Shown here piece after piece: positions 26,561-36,093 of a DNA stretch of 64,000 nt (position 1 is the stretch's first letter; each line of letters opens with the position of its first letter). The notes beneath the pieces are model-generated. The model searched no databases, had not been told where the DNA came from, and saw nothing but the letters and a program-made list of their open reading frames with translations. A program made the position numbers and the translations under genes. Source of the stretch: Roseateles oligotrophus (GTDB taxonomy: Bacteria > Pseudomonadota > Gammaproteobacteria > Burkholderiales > Burkholderiaceae_C); assembly GCF_014204525.1 (NCBI RefSeq), contig NZ_JACHLP010000010.1, forward strand, positions 1 to 64,000, read 5' to 3'.

Positions 26561-26584
26561 TCCTGTATACAGTTAATATATTAA
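26561..26584 (-). promoter_or_regulatory. Operator and promoter region of the hydroxyproline operon
   Basis: CTGTATACAG (26563-26572) is a perfect 10-bp palindrome immediately next to TTAATATATTAA (26573-26584), a perfect 12-bp AT palindrome that can serve as the -10 zone. They lie 10-31 bp before the deaminase ATG. The TGTATAC core fits FadR-type GntR operators, and repression by the operon's own GntR protein is the simplest model. Confidence 0.65.
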
Positions 26585-26749
26585 GACGATAGTCTTGCGC
26601 TGAGCGCTTGTCAACACCAGCTATCGCTCCGCGTGCCGAGTGCAGGCCGGGCCGCCGGGCTGGGCCCCGCCTTGGCGACTGGTGCGCATGCCGGGGCGTT
26701 TGGCCGCCGCAGGGTGCGTCGGTCGAAGTTTGGCGCGCATACAATCCGC

Positions 26750-26755
26750 AGTTCT
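26750..26755 (+). promoter_or_regulatory. yajC: Candidate -10 box for yajC
   Basis: TACAAT, 58 bp before the yajC GTG, in an otherwise GC-rich gap. No convincing -35 element is visible, so this is tentative. Confidence 0.35.
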
Positions 26756-26813
26756 TTCGCCTGCCTTGCCGCTTGTGTGGCCTTGCAGCGTCTTCATTCC
26801 AAAGGGATCCGAC

Positions 26814-27137
26814 GTGTTTATTTCCAATGCCTTCGCTCAAGCTGCCGCCGCTCCCGGCGGAGCCGAGTCCAGCCTGCTGAGCATGCTGCCCCTGGTGCTG
26901 ATGTTTGTGGTGCTCTATTTCGTGATGATTCGTCCCCAGATGAAGCGTCAAAAAGAGCACAAGGCCATGATCGAAGCCATCGTCAAGGGCGACGAGGTGG
27001 TGACCTCCGGCGGCCTGCTGGGCAAGATCAGCAAGGTCGGCGAGAGCTATCTGACGCTGGAAGTGGCACCGGGTGTCGAGTTGCAAGTGCAGCGCGGCGC
27101 CGTCGTGCAAGTGCTGCCCAAGGGCACCGTCAAGTAA
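26814..27137 (+). CDS. yajC: Preprotein translocase subunit YajC
   Basis: 107 aa from a GTG at 26814 (AAAGGG upstream). Single membrane span around 22-42 (LLSMLPLVLMFVVLYFVMI), then RPQMKRQKEHKAMIEAIVKGDEVVTSGGLLGKI, the YajC signature, and a small beta domain. It joins SecDF at the SecYEG channel. The longer upstream frame is not supported because every homologue starts close to the membrane span. A GC-rich hairpin (CTGCCGCG 27152-27159 / CGCGGCAG 27177-27184) lies in the 176 bp before secD. Confidence 0.93.
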   Translation: MFISNAFAQAAAAPGGAESSLLSMLPLVLMFVVLYFVMIRPQMKRQKEHKAMIEAIVKGDEVVTSGGLLGKISKVGESYLTLEVAPGVELQVQRGAVVQVLPKGTVK

Positions 27138-27313
27138 GCAGCCACTGCTTGCTGCCGCGGCTGCTTGATTCGCAAGCGCGGCAGCGCTGATTCCCGTCAA
27201 TCCAAGACCGACGACCCCGTCTGCCGGCCACGCGCCGCGTCCCGATCTGCCCGAGCCGGCATGCAGCCCGAGTGCTGCCGCCGGCCGTGGCCCGGGGCCT
27301 GAGAGGAAGCACC

Positions 27314-29206
27314 ATGAACCGTTACCCGCTGTGGAAATATGCGATGCTGGTGATCGCACTTCTGTTCGGCTTTATCTACACGCTGCCGAACTTCTTCGGC
27401 GAGGCCCCGGCCGTGCAGGTTTCCAGCGCCAAGGTCACGCTCAAGGTGGACGAAGCCCTGCGTGCGCGGGTCGAGAAGGCCTTGCTTGAGGCCCAGATCA
27501 AGCCCGATTTCGTCGAGCTGGACGGCAGCTCCGTGCGGGTCCGCTTCAGCGAGCTGGATCACCAGATCAAGGCCAAGGACGCGATCAACAAGGCGCTCAA
27601 CCCCAACGAGGCCGAGCCCAGCTATATCGTCGCCCTGAACCTGCTGTCGCGCTCGCCCAAATGGCTGGCCAATTTGCATGCCTACCCCATGTATCTGGGT
27701 CTGGATCTGCGCGGCGGCGTGCACTTCCTGATGCAGGTCGATATGAAGGCCGCGCTGAGCAAGAAGGCCGAGTCCCTGACCGGCGATGTGCGCCTGCTCC
27801 TGCGTGAAAAGAATATCCGCCACTCCGGCATCAGCCGCGATGGCAATGCCGTGGTGATCGCCTTCCGCGACGCCGCCACCCTGGCCCAGGCCGAGGCCTT
27901 GCTGCGCGAAAAAGCGCCCGAGGCGCAGTGGACGCCCGTGGCCGATGCCACGGCCGGCGCCGAACCCCGCCTGAGCGGCGCGCTCAAGCCCGCCTCCATG
28001 ATCGCGGTGCAGGACGCGGCGCTGAAGCAGAACATCACCACGCTGCACAACCGGGTCAATGAGCTGGGCACGACCGAGCCGGTGATCCAACAGCAAGGCC
28101 TGGACCGCATCATCGTGCAACTGCCCGGCGTGCAGGACACGGCCAAGGCCAAGGACATCATCGGCCGCACCGCCACGCTGGAGGTGCGCATGGTGGATGA
28201 CAGCGCCGAGGCCCAGGCGGCCCTGGCCGGCAGCGGCCCCGTGCCCTTCGGCACCGAGCGCTTCATGGACCGCGGCTTCGGCCCCATCATCGTCAAACGC
28301 CAGGTGGTCTACACCGGCGACAACCTGACCGATGCCCAGCCCGGTTTCGATGAAAACCACCAGCCCTCGGTGGACCTGACGCTGGACGCCAAGGGCGCAC
28401 GCATCATGAAGGACGTGTCGCGCGACAATATCGGCAAGCGCATGGCCATCATCCTGTTCGAAAAGGGCAAGGGCGAGGTCGTGACCGCACCGGTGATCCG
28501 CAGCGAGATCGGTGGCGGCCGCGTCAAGATCAGCGGCGCCATGACCACGCAGGAAGCCAATGACACGGCCCTGCTGCTGCGCGCCGGCTCGCTGGCCGCG
28601 CCGATGGAAATCATCGAAGAGCGCACCGTCGGCCCCAGCCTGGGCAAGGAAAACATCGAGCGCGGCATCCACAGCGTGGTCTGGGGCTTTGCCGCCGTGG
28701 CCGTGTTCATGTGCGTCTACTACATGCTGTTCGGCCTGTTCTCCTCGCTGGCCCTGGGCTTCAATCTGCTCTTGCTGGTGGCGCTGTTGTCCCTGCTGGG
28801 CGCGACGCTGTCGCTGCCGGGTATCGCGGCGATTGCGCTGGTGCTGGGCATGGCGATCGACTCCAATGTGCTGATCAACGAACGCATTCGCGAGGAGTTG
28901 CGCGCCGGGGTGTCGCCGCAGGCCGCCATCAACCTCGGTTATGAGCGCGCCTTCGCCACCATTCTGGACTCCAACGTCACCACCTTGATCGCCGGCGTGG
29001 CCCTGCTGGCCTTCGGCTCCGGCCCGGTGCGCGGTTTTGCCATCGTGCACTGCCTGGGCATCCTGACCTCGATGTTCTCCTCGGTGGTGTTCTCGCGCGC
29101 CCTGGCCAACCTCTGGTACGGACGCCAGAAGAAGCTGAAATCCCTGTCGATTGGGCAGATCTGGAAACCCACGGCCGAGGGCGAGCAGCCCGTGGCCAAG
29201 GCCTGA
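27314..29206 (+). CDS. secD: Protein translocase subunit SecD
   Basis: 630 aa, normal for SecD. First membrane span at about 8-25 (YAMLVIALLFGFIYTLPNFF), the large periplasmic P1 domain (about 30-440) containing YLGLDLRGGVHFLMQVD, then five spans with ALVLGMAIDSNVLINERIREEL (D and R residues of the proton pathway) at about 515-535. With SecF it uses the proton gradient to complete protein export. AGAGGAAG precedes the ATG. It is 22 bp before secF. Confidence 0.96.
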   Translation: MNRYPLWKYAMLVIALLFGFIYTLPNFFGEAPAVQVSSAKVTLKVDEALRARVEKALLEAQIKPDFVELDGSSVRVRFSELDHQIKAKDAINKALNPNEAEPSYIVALNLLSRSPKWLANLHAYPMYLGLDLRGGVHFLMQVDMKAALSKKAESLTGDVRLLLREKNIRHSGISRDGNAVVIAFRDAATLAQAEALLREKAPEAQWTPVADATAGAEPRLSGALKPASMIAVQDAALKQNITTLHNRVNELGTTEPVIQQQGLDRIIVQLPGVQDTAKAKDIIGRTATLEVRMVDDSAEAQAALAGSGPVPFGTERFMDRGFGPIIVKRQVVYTGDNLTDAQPGFDENHQPSVDLTLDAKGARIMKDVSRDNIGKRMAIILFEKGKGEVVTAPVIRSEIGGGRVKISGAMTTQEANDTALLLRAGSLAAPMEIIEERTVGPSLGKENIERGIHSVVWGFAAVAVFMCVYYMLFGLFSSLALGFNLLLLVALLSLLGATLSLPGIAAIALVLGMAIDSNVLINERIREELRAGVSPQAAINLGYERAFATILDSNVTTLIAGVALLAFGSGPVRGFAIVHCLGILTSMFSSVVFSRALANLWYGRQKKLKSLSIGQIWKPTAEGEQPVAKA

Positions 29207-29228
29207 CGAATTTAGGACGCCAAGAATC

Positions 29229-30263
29229 ATGGAACTCTTCCGCATCAAACGGGACATCCCGTTCATGAAGCACGCGTTGGTCTTCAACGTGATCTCCTTC
29301 CTGACCTTTGCCGCCGCCGTCTTCTTCCTGGTCACCCGGGGCCTGAATTTCTCCATCGAGTTCAAGGGCGGTTCGGTCATCGAGGTCGAGTACTCGCAGG
29401 CCGCCGATCTTGAGAGGACTCGCCATGTGGTCGAGAAGATGGGCTTCGGCGAGGTGCAGGTGACCAATTTCGGCAGCTCGCACGATGTGATGCTGCGCCT
29501 GCCCCTGCGCGAGGACATCAAGCAGACCGAACAGGTCGGCCAGGTCTTTGCCGAGCTGTGCAAGGCCGAGTCCGGCAGCGTCAGCCAGCGCCAGATGGTC
29601 AGCGACAAGGGCGAGGCCATCAGCAAGCAGGTCTGTACCACGGCCGCCAATGCCGAACCCGTCAAGCTGATGCGCAGCGAGGTGGTGGGGCCGGCCGTCG
29701 GTGAGGAGTTGGCGCGCGACGCGGCCAAGGCCCTGGGCGCCACGGTGATCGGCATCATGATCTACTTGGCCTTCCGCTTCGAGTGGAAGTTCTCGGTCGC
29801 CGGCATCATCGCTAACTTGCACGATGTGGTGATCATCCTGGGCTTCTTCGCCTACTTCCAATGGGAGTTCTCGCTCACCGTGCTGGCGGCCATCCTGGCG
29901 GTGCTGGGCTACTCGGTGAATGAGTCGGTGGTGATTTTTGACCGGGTGCGCGAGGGCTTCCGCAAGTTCCGCAAGTTCGACACCCCCCAGGTGATCGACC
30001 ACGCCATCACCAGCACCATGAGCCGCACCATCATCACCCACGGCAGCACCCAGCTGATGGTGCTGTCCATGCTGATCTTCGGCGGCCCCACCCTGCATTA
30101 CTTCGCGGTGGCACTGACCATCGGCATCCTGTTCGGCATCTACTCCTCGGTGTTCGTGGCCGCGGCCATCGCGATGTGGCTGGGTGTCAAGCGCGAGGAT
30201 TTGATCCAGGCCCCCGTGAACAAGGAAGACCCGGACGATCCGAACGCCGGCGCGGTGGTGTAG
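29229..30263 (+). CDS. secF: Protein translocase subunit SecF
   Basis: 344 aa. First span about 17-38, GLNFSIEFKGGSVIEVEYS (the SecF P1 motif with the F-K-G-G core), then five spans including LAVLGYSVNESVVIFDRVRE (about 230-250), the SecF counterpart of the SecD proton site. It is co-transcribed with yajC-secD. The C-terminus carries a short acidic tail (NKEDPDDPNAGAVV). Confidence 0.96.
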   Translation: MELFRIKRDIPFMKHALVFNVISFLTFAAAVFFLVTRGLNFSIEFKGGSVIEVEYSQAADLERTRHVVEKMGFGEVQVTNFGSSHDVMLRLPLREDIKQTEQVGQVFAELCKAESGSVSQRQMVSDKGEAISKQVCTTAANAEPVKLMRSEVVGPAVGEELARDAAKALGATVIGIMIYLAFRFEWKFSVAGIIANLHDVVIILGFFAYFQWEFSLTVLAAILAVLGYSVNESVVIFDRVREGFRKFRKFDTPQVIDHAITSTMSRTIITHGSTQLMVLSMLIFGGPTLHYFAVALTIGILFGIYSSVFVAAAIAMWLGVKREDLIQAPVNKEDPDDPNAGAVV

Positions 30264-30302
30264 AGTCAGTCCGACTCCAACGTTCGGCCCGCCCTTGACC
30301 CC

Positions 30303-32753
30303 ATGACCGACACTGCCCGCAACAAGGCTCTTGCCTCTCAGGCGCGGCGGATCTATGTCGAAGCTTTGGTGCGCGGCATGGCCGGTGTGGTGCAGACCCT
30401 CAACGAAGCCGCGGCCTTGTTGCTGCAGCAGCCCTCCGAACATCTGGTGATGATGGCGCGCCGCGACGGCGTGCAGGCCTGGAACCGGCTGGGCCCGGCC
30501 TGGTCGGTCGGCGTGGTCAGCGGCCTGCGCCATGCGGCCGTCTACGGCATTCTGGACCCGTCCCGCGCGACCGCCCATGCCGCCAAACCCGGCGTTGGCG
30601 AGGCCACAGGTGGCAGCGCCGGTCTGAGCCTGGTGGACGACGACACCATCGAGCGTGAGATCACCGCCTCCCGTCTGTCCTTGGCCATGATGGACAAGGC
30701 CACCTGGGAGTTCACCGATCTGCGCACCCGTATGCAGGTGCTGGAACGCCAGGACGATCTGGCCAGCAACGATTTGCTGCGCGCCAATGTGGTGGCCAAG
30801 CTGATTCTGGATGCCTGGTCCGGCAGCGGTCTGGGCGTGTCCGAGTGGCAGATGCTGCGCCTGTCCTTGCACGAGGAGTTCTCCCTGCTGCTGGGCGAGG
30901 CCTATCACGAGGTCAACCGCTGGCTGATCTCGCAAAGCGTGTTGCCGGATGTGGATCTGCGCCCCTTCATCCGGCGCGCGCTGAACACGGTCGCTGCGGG
31001 CGGGCCAGGCCAGGCCGTGGCCGCCGGCGGCCTGTCCGCGCAAATCCGCGCCTCCTCGGGCCTGGCCGATGTGCAAGCCGGGGCCGCCGCCGCGCCCGCA
31101 GGCCCTGCAGCCCCGGTGCAAAGCCCCAGCAGCAGCCAGGCCGAAGAGGTCCTGCAGCTCTTGCAGCGCATCGTGGGGCGCCAGGTGCCGGCTTTCGCGA
31201 CCACGGCCCCGCAGATGAATGTGCAGCAAGCTGGCGCCGAGGCCGAGTTGCCGACCCAATTCGCCAGGACCGGCTCGTCCGCAGGCCAGGCGGCAACCGA
31301 GCAGCGCCGGGCCGAGGCCGCGCCACGCCTGAATGCCGCCATCAAGCACGCCCAGCACGCCATGCAGGAACAAGTGGCGCCGCTGGATCTGAATCTGTCC
31401 AGCGATGTGGCCCAGTTGCCGCCGGTGCCGCAGCTGCTGGAAGATCTGCAGCAGCGCAACCACAGCGTCAAGCAGGTGCTGAAGCAGGCCGCCGACACCC
31501 CGGCCGAGCGCGCCACCATCGAGCTGGTGGCGATGATGTTCCAGAGCATCTTGATGGAAGACCATATCCCGGCCGCGGTGCGGGTCTGGTTTGCCCGTTT
31601 GCAGATGCCGGTCCTGCGGGTCGCGGTCAGCGAACCCGACTTCTTCGCCACCACCGACCATCCGGCCCGCCAGCTGATCGACCGCATGGGCTCTTGCGTG
31701 ATGGGCTTCAGCAGCAACTCGGGCAATACGAATGCCGCCGGCGATCCGCTGGAGCGCGAGATCAAGCGGGTGGTGCAGGTGGTGGAGGCCTACCCCGACA
31801 CCGGCCGCCGCGTGTTCCAGACCGTGCTGAGCGAGTTCGAAAAATTTCTGGACAATTATTTCGAGCACGAAAACCAGAACACCCGCCACGGCGTCTCGCT
31901 GGCCCAGCAGGTGGAGCAGCGCGAGACCCTGGCGATCCAGTACACCATCGAGCTGCGCAAGATGCTGGCCGAGGTGCCGGTGCAGGACGGCATCCGTGAG
32001 TTCCTGTTCCAGGTCTGGGCCGATGTGCTGGCCGTCACGGCCGTGCGCAGCGGCGCACAGTCCGAGGCCATCAAGCAGATGCGACGGGCGGCGGCCGATC
32101 TGATCTGGTCGGCCAGCGCCAAGGTTTCGCGCGAGGAGCGGGCCGAGGTCATCCGCCGCCTGCCGCCCCTGCTCAAGACCTTGCGCGAGGGCATGGGCCT
32201 GGCCGGTCTGCCGCTGGACAAGCAGGACGATCATGTGCGCAGCCTCAACAACGCCTTGGCGGCGGCCTTTACCGCCAAGACGGCGGTGATCCCGCGCGAG
32301 CGCCTGGAAGAGTTGATGGATCAGCTGGAAACACTGGAGGCCATGCTGCCCGAGCCGGATGCCGAGGGGGGCGGTGAGGTGCAGATCAACCAGTCCCTGG
32401 TGCGCGATCTATCGGGCCACGAGACCGAGGGTCTGGAGGTGGTGTCCGAAGGCGGTTCGGCGCCCACCCCCGCCATGCTGGCCTGGGCGCGTGAGCTGCA
32501 GGTGGGCGGCTGGTATATGTTGGACTACCGCCATCGCAACGAGGCGGTGCAACTGGCCTGGCGCGGGCAGCGCCGTCAGATGGCTTTGTTCGTGACCACC
32601 CAGGGTCGTGGCGTGCTGTTCCCACTGAGCCGCATGGCGGCCTTTTTGCAAGCCGGCCTGCTGCTGCCGGCGCAGGATGAGGCGCTGACCGTCAAGGCCA
32701 CGCGCAATGCGCTGGCCAAGCTGGATGTGGATCCGGACCGCTTATTGAACTGA
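30303..32753 (+). CDS. DUF1631 family protein
   Basis: 816 aa, cytoplasmic, largely helical, no signal peptide. Sequence features match the DUF1631 family (often mislabelled thymidine phosphorylase): VRVWFARLQMPVLRVAVSEP, then FFATTDHPARQLIDRMGSC (about 435-465), and a C-terminal PilZ-like beta region (LQVGGWYMLDYRHRNEAVQLAW, about 735-760). The middle (about 225-335) is an Ala/Gln/Pro-rich linker of low complexity. Function unknown. It lies 39 bp after secF, and ends 14 bp from the convergent smg gene. Confidence 0.82.
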   Translation: MTDTARNKALASQARRIYVEALVRGMAGVVQTLNEAAALLLQQPSEHLVMMARRDGVQAWNRLGPAWSVGVVSGLRHAAVYGILDPSRATAHAAKPGVGEATGGSAGLSLVDDDTIEREITASRLSLAMMDKATWEFTDLRTRMQVLERQDDLASNDLLRANVVAKLILDAWSGSGLGVSEWQMLRLSLHEEFSLLLGEAYHEVNRWLISQSVLPDVDLRPFIRRALNTVAAGGPGQAVAAGGLSAQIRASSGLADVQAGAAAAPAGPAAPVQSPSSSQAEEVLQLLQRIVGRQVPAFATTAPQMNVQQAGAEAELPTQFARTGSSAGQAATEQRRAEAAPRLNAAIKHAQHAMQEQVAPLDLNLSSDVAQLPPVPQLLEDLQQRNHSVKQVLKQAADTPAERATIELVAMMFQSILMEDHIPAAVRVWFARLQMPVLRVAVSEPDFFATTDHPARQLIDRMGSCVMGFSSNSGNTNAAGDPLEREIKRVVQVVEAYPDTGRRVFQTVLSEFEKFLDNYFEHENQNTRHGVSLAQQVEQRETLAIQYTIELRKMLAEVPVQDGIREFLFQVWADVLAVTAVRSGAQSEAIKQMRRAAADLIWSASAKVSREERAEVIRRLPPLLKTLREGMGLAGLPLDKQDDHVRSLNNALAAAFTAKTAVIPRERLEELMDQLETLEAMLPEPDAEGGGEVQINQSLVRDLSGHETEGLEVVSEGGSAPTPAMLAWARELQVGGWYMLDYRHRNEAVQLAWRGQRRQMALFVTTQGRGVLFPLSRMAAFLQAGLLLPAQDEALTVKATRNALAKLDVDPDRLLN

Positions 32754-32767
32754 ACGGCTCAGCCCAT

Positions 32768-33220
32768 TCAGTGGATCAGTCGGTCTTCCGGCGCGACGAA
32801 GAGTTCGTCCAGGATCAGGGCATCGGGCTCCTGGCCGCGGCTCCAGAACACCATCAGCACGATGATCTTCAGGTCTTCCAGATCCAGGGGTTCGCCGGGC
32901 ACGACCATGGCGCGGTCGATGACCATCTCGCGCATGGGCGGGGGTAGCACGCCGGCCGATTCCAGGAAGCTGATGAAGCCCACCGAGGGCTCGCCCAGAT
33001 GGTTCAGCTCGGCCTGGGAGTAGACGCGCAGGCTGTGCGGGCCTTGCGTGCCCTGGTAGGCGTTGGCGCTGGCGGCCAGGCCGTCCAGCCAGCTCAAGGC
33101 TTCCTTGATCTCCTCGCTTTCAAAGCCTACCGCCGACAGCTTGCGCGTCAGCTGGGCATGATCCGGACAGGCATCAGGCCGCCAATAGGTTTCGTAGAGA
33201 TAGACCAGCACGTCGAGCAT
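32768..33220 (-). CDS. smg: Smg family protein (DUF494)
   Basis: 150 aa from the ATG at 33220. MLDVLVYLYETYW at the start, ALSWLDGLAASA in the middle and VIDRAMVVPGEPLDLEDLKIIVLMVFWSRG near 105-135 match Smg. The gene accompanies dprA in many proteobacteria, as here (97 bp downstream of dprA on the same strand). Function is unknown. Confidence 0.9.
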   Translation of the reverse strand: MLDVLVYLYETYWRPDACPDHAQLTRKLSAVGFESEEIKEALSWLDGLAASANAYQGTQGPHSLRVYSQAELNHLGEPSVGFISFLESAGVLPPPMREMVIDRAMVVPGEPLDLEDLKIIVLMVFWSRGQEPDALILDELFVAPEDRLIH

Positions 33221-33317
33221 GGCGGCATGATAACCCAGGCCTGTGGGCAGCCGGCCCGTCGGCAGGGGCGCCGAAAGCCCTTGGGCAGGGCGCAAACAGG
33301 GCCTTGCGGCGAGCTGG

Positions 33318-34445
33318 TCAGGCCCTGGCGCGGCGCTGGAACAGCTGCCCCGCCAGACGCGCGACCTCGCCCAGCAGCTCCAGCTCTAGCAGGTGGGCGC
33401 TCAGTTCCGCGGCCGGCCAGGCGCCGCGCGCCATCAGCTGATCCAAGGAGACGGGCTCGAAGCCCATCAAGGCCAGAACCTGGGCCTGGGCGGCTGGGAT
33501 GCCATCTGTTTGTGGCGTTAGCTCGGCGTCGGAACGCGTCTGACGGGCGGCGGGCAGGGGTGGCAATTCGTCCAGTACATCGGCGGTGGTTTCCACCAAT
33601 TTGGCACCTTGCCGAAGCAGGGCATGGCAGCCCCGGCTTTGCGGCGAGTGGATGGAGCCGGGGATGGCGAAGACCTCGCGGCCGGCCTCGCTGGCCAGGC
33701 GGGCGGTGATCAGCGAGCCCGACTGCAGGGCGGCCTCCACCACCAGGCAACCCAGGCCCAGGCCGGCAATGATGCGGTTGCGGCGAGGGAAGTTGGGTGC
33801 CAGGGCGGGCGTGCCCAGTGTGTACTCGCTGATCAAGAGGCCTTGCGCCTTGATCTCGGCGGCCAGGCCCTGGTGGCACTTGGGGTAGATCTGGTCCAGG
33901 CCCGTGCCCAGCACGGCGATGGTGCTGCCGCGGCCGGCCAGGCCGCCACGGTGGGCGGCGCCGTCCACCCCCAGGGCCAGGCCGGAGACGATGGTCAGGC
34001 CTTGTTCGCTGAGGGCTTGCGCAAAGGCCTGGGCATTGTCCTGGCCCTGGGCGCTGGGCTTGCGGCTGCCCACCACGGCCAGGGCGGGTCCGACCAGCAG
34101 CTCGCGCCGGCCTTCCAGATAGAGCAGCAGGGGCGGGTCGGCGGTGGCCAGCAGGGTGGCCGGGTAGTCCGCGTCGCCGAGGATCAGCAGGCTGCGGGCC
34201 TCGTCGTCCTGCAGCCAGCGCCAGGTGCGCGCCAGCAGGTCCTGCAGGTGCGCGGGCTCCTGGCTGAGGGCCTGGCGCTGCCTGGCGCTCAGCAGCGTTT
34301 GCAAGGCGGTGCCGGGCAACTCGAACACGGCCTGGGGCGAACCCAGGGCTTGCAGCAGGCGGTGGGCGCTCTCCCAGCCTATGCCGGGGGTTTCCAGCAG
34401 GCGCAGCCAGGCGGCCAGTTCCGTGTACTCAAGGTTTGAGTGCAC
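33318..34445 (-). CDS. dprA: DNA-processing protein DprA (Smf)
   Basis: 375 aa with a GTG start at 34445 (AGGGA upstream). An N-terminal helical SAM-like part ([19 protein letters not shown]) leads to the Rossmann-like domain (about 115-290): [46 protein letters not shown] and RNRIIAGL are the DprA motifs, and the C-terminal winged-helix ([23 protein letters not shown]) is present. It loads RecA onto incoming single-stranded DNA in natural transformation. Order LysM-dprA-smg is the usual Burkholderiales arrangement. Confidence 0.93.
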   Translation of the reverse strand: MHSNLEYTELAAWLRLLETPGIGWESAHRLLQALGSPQAVFELPGTALQTLLSARQRQALSQEPAHLQDLLARTWRWLQDDEARSLLILGDADYPATLLATADPPLLLYLEGRRELLVGPALAVVGSRKPSAQGQDNAQAFAQALSEQGLTIVSGLALGVDGAAHRGGLAGRGSTIAVLGTGLDQIYPKCHQGLAAEIKAQGLLISEYTLGTPALAPNFPRRNRIIAGLGLGCLVVEAALQSGSLITARLASEAGREVFAIPGSIHSPQSRGCHALLRQGAKLVETTADVLDELPPLPAARQTRSDAELTPQTDGIPAAQAQVLALMGFEPVSLDQLMARGAWPAAELSAHLLELELLGEVARLAGQLFQRRARA

Positions 34446-34533
34446 CTTAGTTGTCCCTGATGCTTACCGGCCACCCGCTGCGCATGAAATGCCGTTCGGG
34501 CCGAGCGCCGGGCCGCTCCCAAGCCGGCCCGCC

Positions 34534-34570
34534 CGAGGCTGTATGCGGCTCAATGCCGCATACAGCCTCG
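34534..34570. repeat. Perfect 16-bp inverted repeat between dprA and the LysM gene
   Basis: CGAGGCTGTATGCGGC (34534-34549) is exactly complementary to GCCGCATACAGCCTCG (34555-34570) with a TCAAT loop. A smaller CCCCTCGGGGG hairpin follows at about 34572-34582. There is no T tract on either strand. The surrounding GC-rich sequence (CCGCTCCCAAGCCGGCC before, GAGATTGGGCGAGGGGCG after) resembles dispersed intergenic elements of Burkholderiales. Confidence 0.7.
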
Positions 34571-34638
34571 TCCCCTCGGGGGACCGACCAGGCTCGCCCG
34601 CGTTCAGCGTGGCGAGATTGGGCGAGGGGCGCTTCATC

Positions 34639-35814
34639 TCAGGGTTGGCTGAACCGGTCGCCGGCCCTGACCGGCTCCTGCACCGAGATGATCAGCGCAT
34701 AGGACACGCGCGAGTAGGTCTGGAAGACAAACAGCACGCCGTGCTTTTCATCGGGCAGCTGGATCTCTTCCTTGCGCTCGCCGGTACGGTCGACGGCCGT
34801 GCGGCCCTTCTGCCACAGGGCCAGCACATGGCCACGCTCCAGCCCGTCCTGGCTGCCGCGGTTGAGGGCCACGATCTGGTTCTGGCCGGCGTTGAGGCCA
34901 TCGCCGTAGATGGAGACGATCTGGCCCGCGATATTCTTGCTGGGCGCGTGCGGCACATAGCGCAGGAAGCTGCGTTGCAGCACCGGCGCCAGCCGGTCGC
35001 CGACGCCGATTTCCTGGCGCACCGTCTTGATCTTCAGGGTGCTGGGCACGATCTCGGTCTTGCCCTTGGCATCGGTTCTTTGCTCGCCCGGCCGGGTCAG
35101 CTCGGCCGTGCCCAGGTAACGGGCCTCGTAGCCGAGGATTTCTTGGGTCGTTGGGTCGCGCAGCGGCTGGGTATTGCGGAACACGCGGTAATCGCTGGCC
35201 TGGCTGAAGTCGCCGCGTGCGTAGGCGATGTCGCCGTTGGACAGATTCACCCGGCCCTCGGGCGCCGCCACGATGCGGGGGGCTTTGGCCAGGGCGTCGG
35301 TGTCGAACACCACGGCGTCGTTGAGAAAAGGCTCGATCAGATTGAGCGGGATGGCCGCGATCGCCGCCAGCAGATTGTCGGAGGCGCGGATGCGCGGCGA
35401 GAGCTTGGCCGCGGCCCCGGTGCCGCCACTGCCGGCACCGGCCTGGCCAAATTCCTGGGCCAGTTGCAGGCGGGCCATGCCGTCTTGCTTGACCAGCATC
35501 AGGATCTGGCCGGGGTAGATCAGATGGGGGTTGGCGATCTGCTCGCGGTTCATGCCCCAGAGCTCGGGCCAGCGCCAAGGGCTTTTGAGAAAGAGCTGGG
35601 AGATGTCCCACAAGGTGTCGCCGGTCTTGACGGCATAGGTCTCGGGCGCGTTCGCGGCCAGTTCCGACAGCGGTACGCCGGCCTGGGCCACCCGTTCGGC
35701 CGTGGCGCGCTGGGCGTCGCTGACGGGCAGGGGTGCGGCTTGCGCGGTGGTCGTGACTGCCAGATTGAGCAGCAGGGGGATCAGGAGGGCGGGACTCAGC
35801 TTGGAGCGGGGCAT
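34639..35814 (-). CDS. Secreted LysM peptidoglycan-binding protein
   Basis: 391 aa from the ATG at 35814; a second ATG at 35838 would add 8 residues. A signal peptide ([21 protein letters not shown], cleavage near residue 26) is followed by one LysM domain about 58-105 ([19 protein letters not shown] ... [13 protein letters not shown]). The long C-terminal part (about 130-391) has beta-rich sequence with VGDRLAPVL and [13 protein letters not shown], repeating the SAF-like layout seen in dprA-linked LysM proteins. It probably contributes to cell-wall maintenance. It precedes dprA by 193 bp on the same strand. Confidence 0.85.
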   Translation of the reverse strand: MPRSKLSPALLIPLLLNLAVTTTAQAAPLPVSDAQRATAERVAQAGVPLSELAANAPETYAVKTGDTLWDISQLFLKSPWRWPELWGMNREQIANPHLIYPGQILMLVKQDGMARLQLAQEFGQAGAGSGGTGAAAKLSPRIRASDNLLAAIAAIPLNLIEPFLNDAVVFDTDALAKAPRIVAAPEGRVNLSNGDIAYARGDFSQASDYRVFRNTQPLRDPTTQEILGYEARYLGTAELTRPGEQRTDAKGKTEIVPSTLKIKTVRQEIGVGDRLAPVLQRSFLRYVPHAPSKNIAGQIVSIYGDGLNAGQNQIVALNRGSQDGLERGHVLALWQKGRTAVDRTGERKEEIQLPDEKHGVLFVFQTYSRVSYALIISVQEPVRAGDRFSQP

Positions 35815-36093
35815 CAAGGGCTCTCTACCGCAAGACATCGCGGCTTTTATGTGGGGCCGAGTCCTGCTTTGTTGATTCAGCAAGACCCTGGCTTGTTGGG
35901 TTTTGGGCAGCGATCCATGGGGCCGATCCGCTGCCGTCGTGCCGCTGCGCGGCAATTCGGCGAAAATCGGGCTCATGCGCGGCGATTCTGCCCCCAAAAA
36001 AGGGTGCTCGCAACGAACAAAGCGGGGGCTTTTGCGCTCTTGCAGTCTCTTACAAACTCATTCGCGTTGTGCCGAGTCCACATCGCCCCCTCC

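Noticed and set aside
27152-27184. Terminator between yajC and secD
   Set aside because: The hairpin is strong but has no T tract, and yajC-secD-secF are normally co-transcribed.
27197-29758. 853-codon open frame on the minus strand opposite secD/secF
   Set aside because: It is the antisense of two conserved genes; GC-rich third positions remove stop codons. Its His/Gln/Gly/Asp-rich composition is typical of such shadows.
28977-32234. 1085-codon minus-strand frame opposite secF and the DUF1631 gene
   Set aside because: Same antisense effect, no ribosome-binding site, no recognisable domain.
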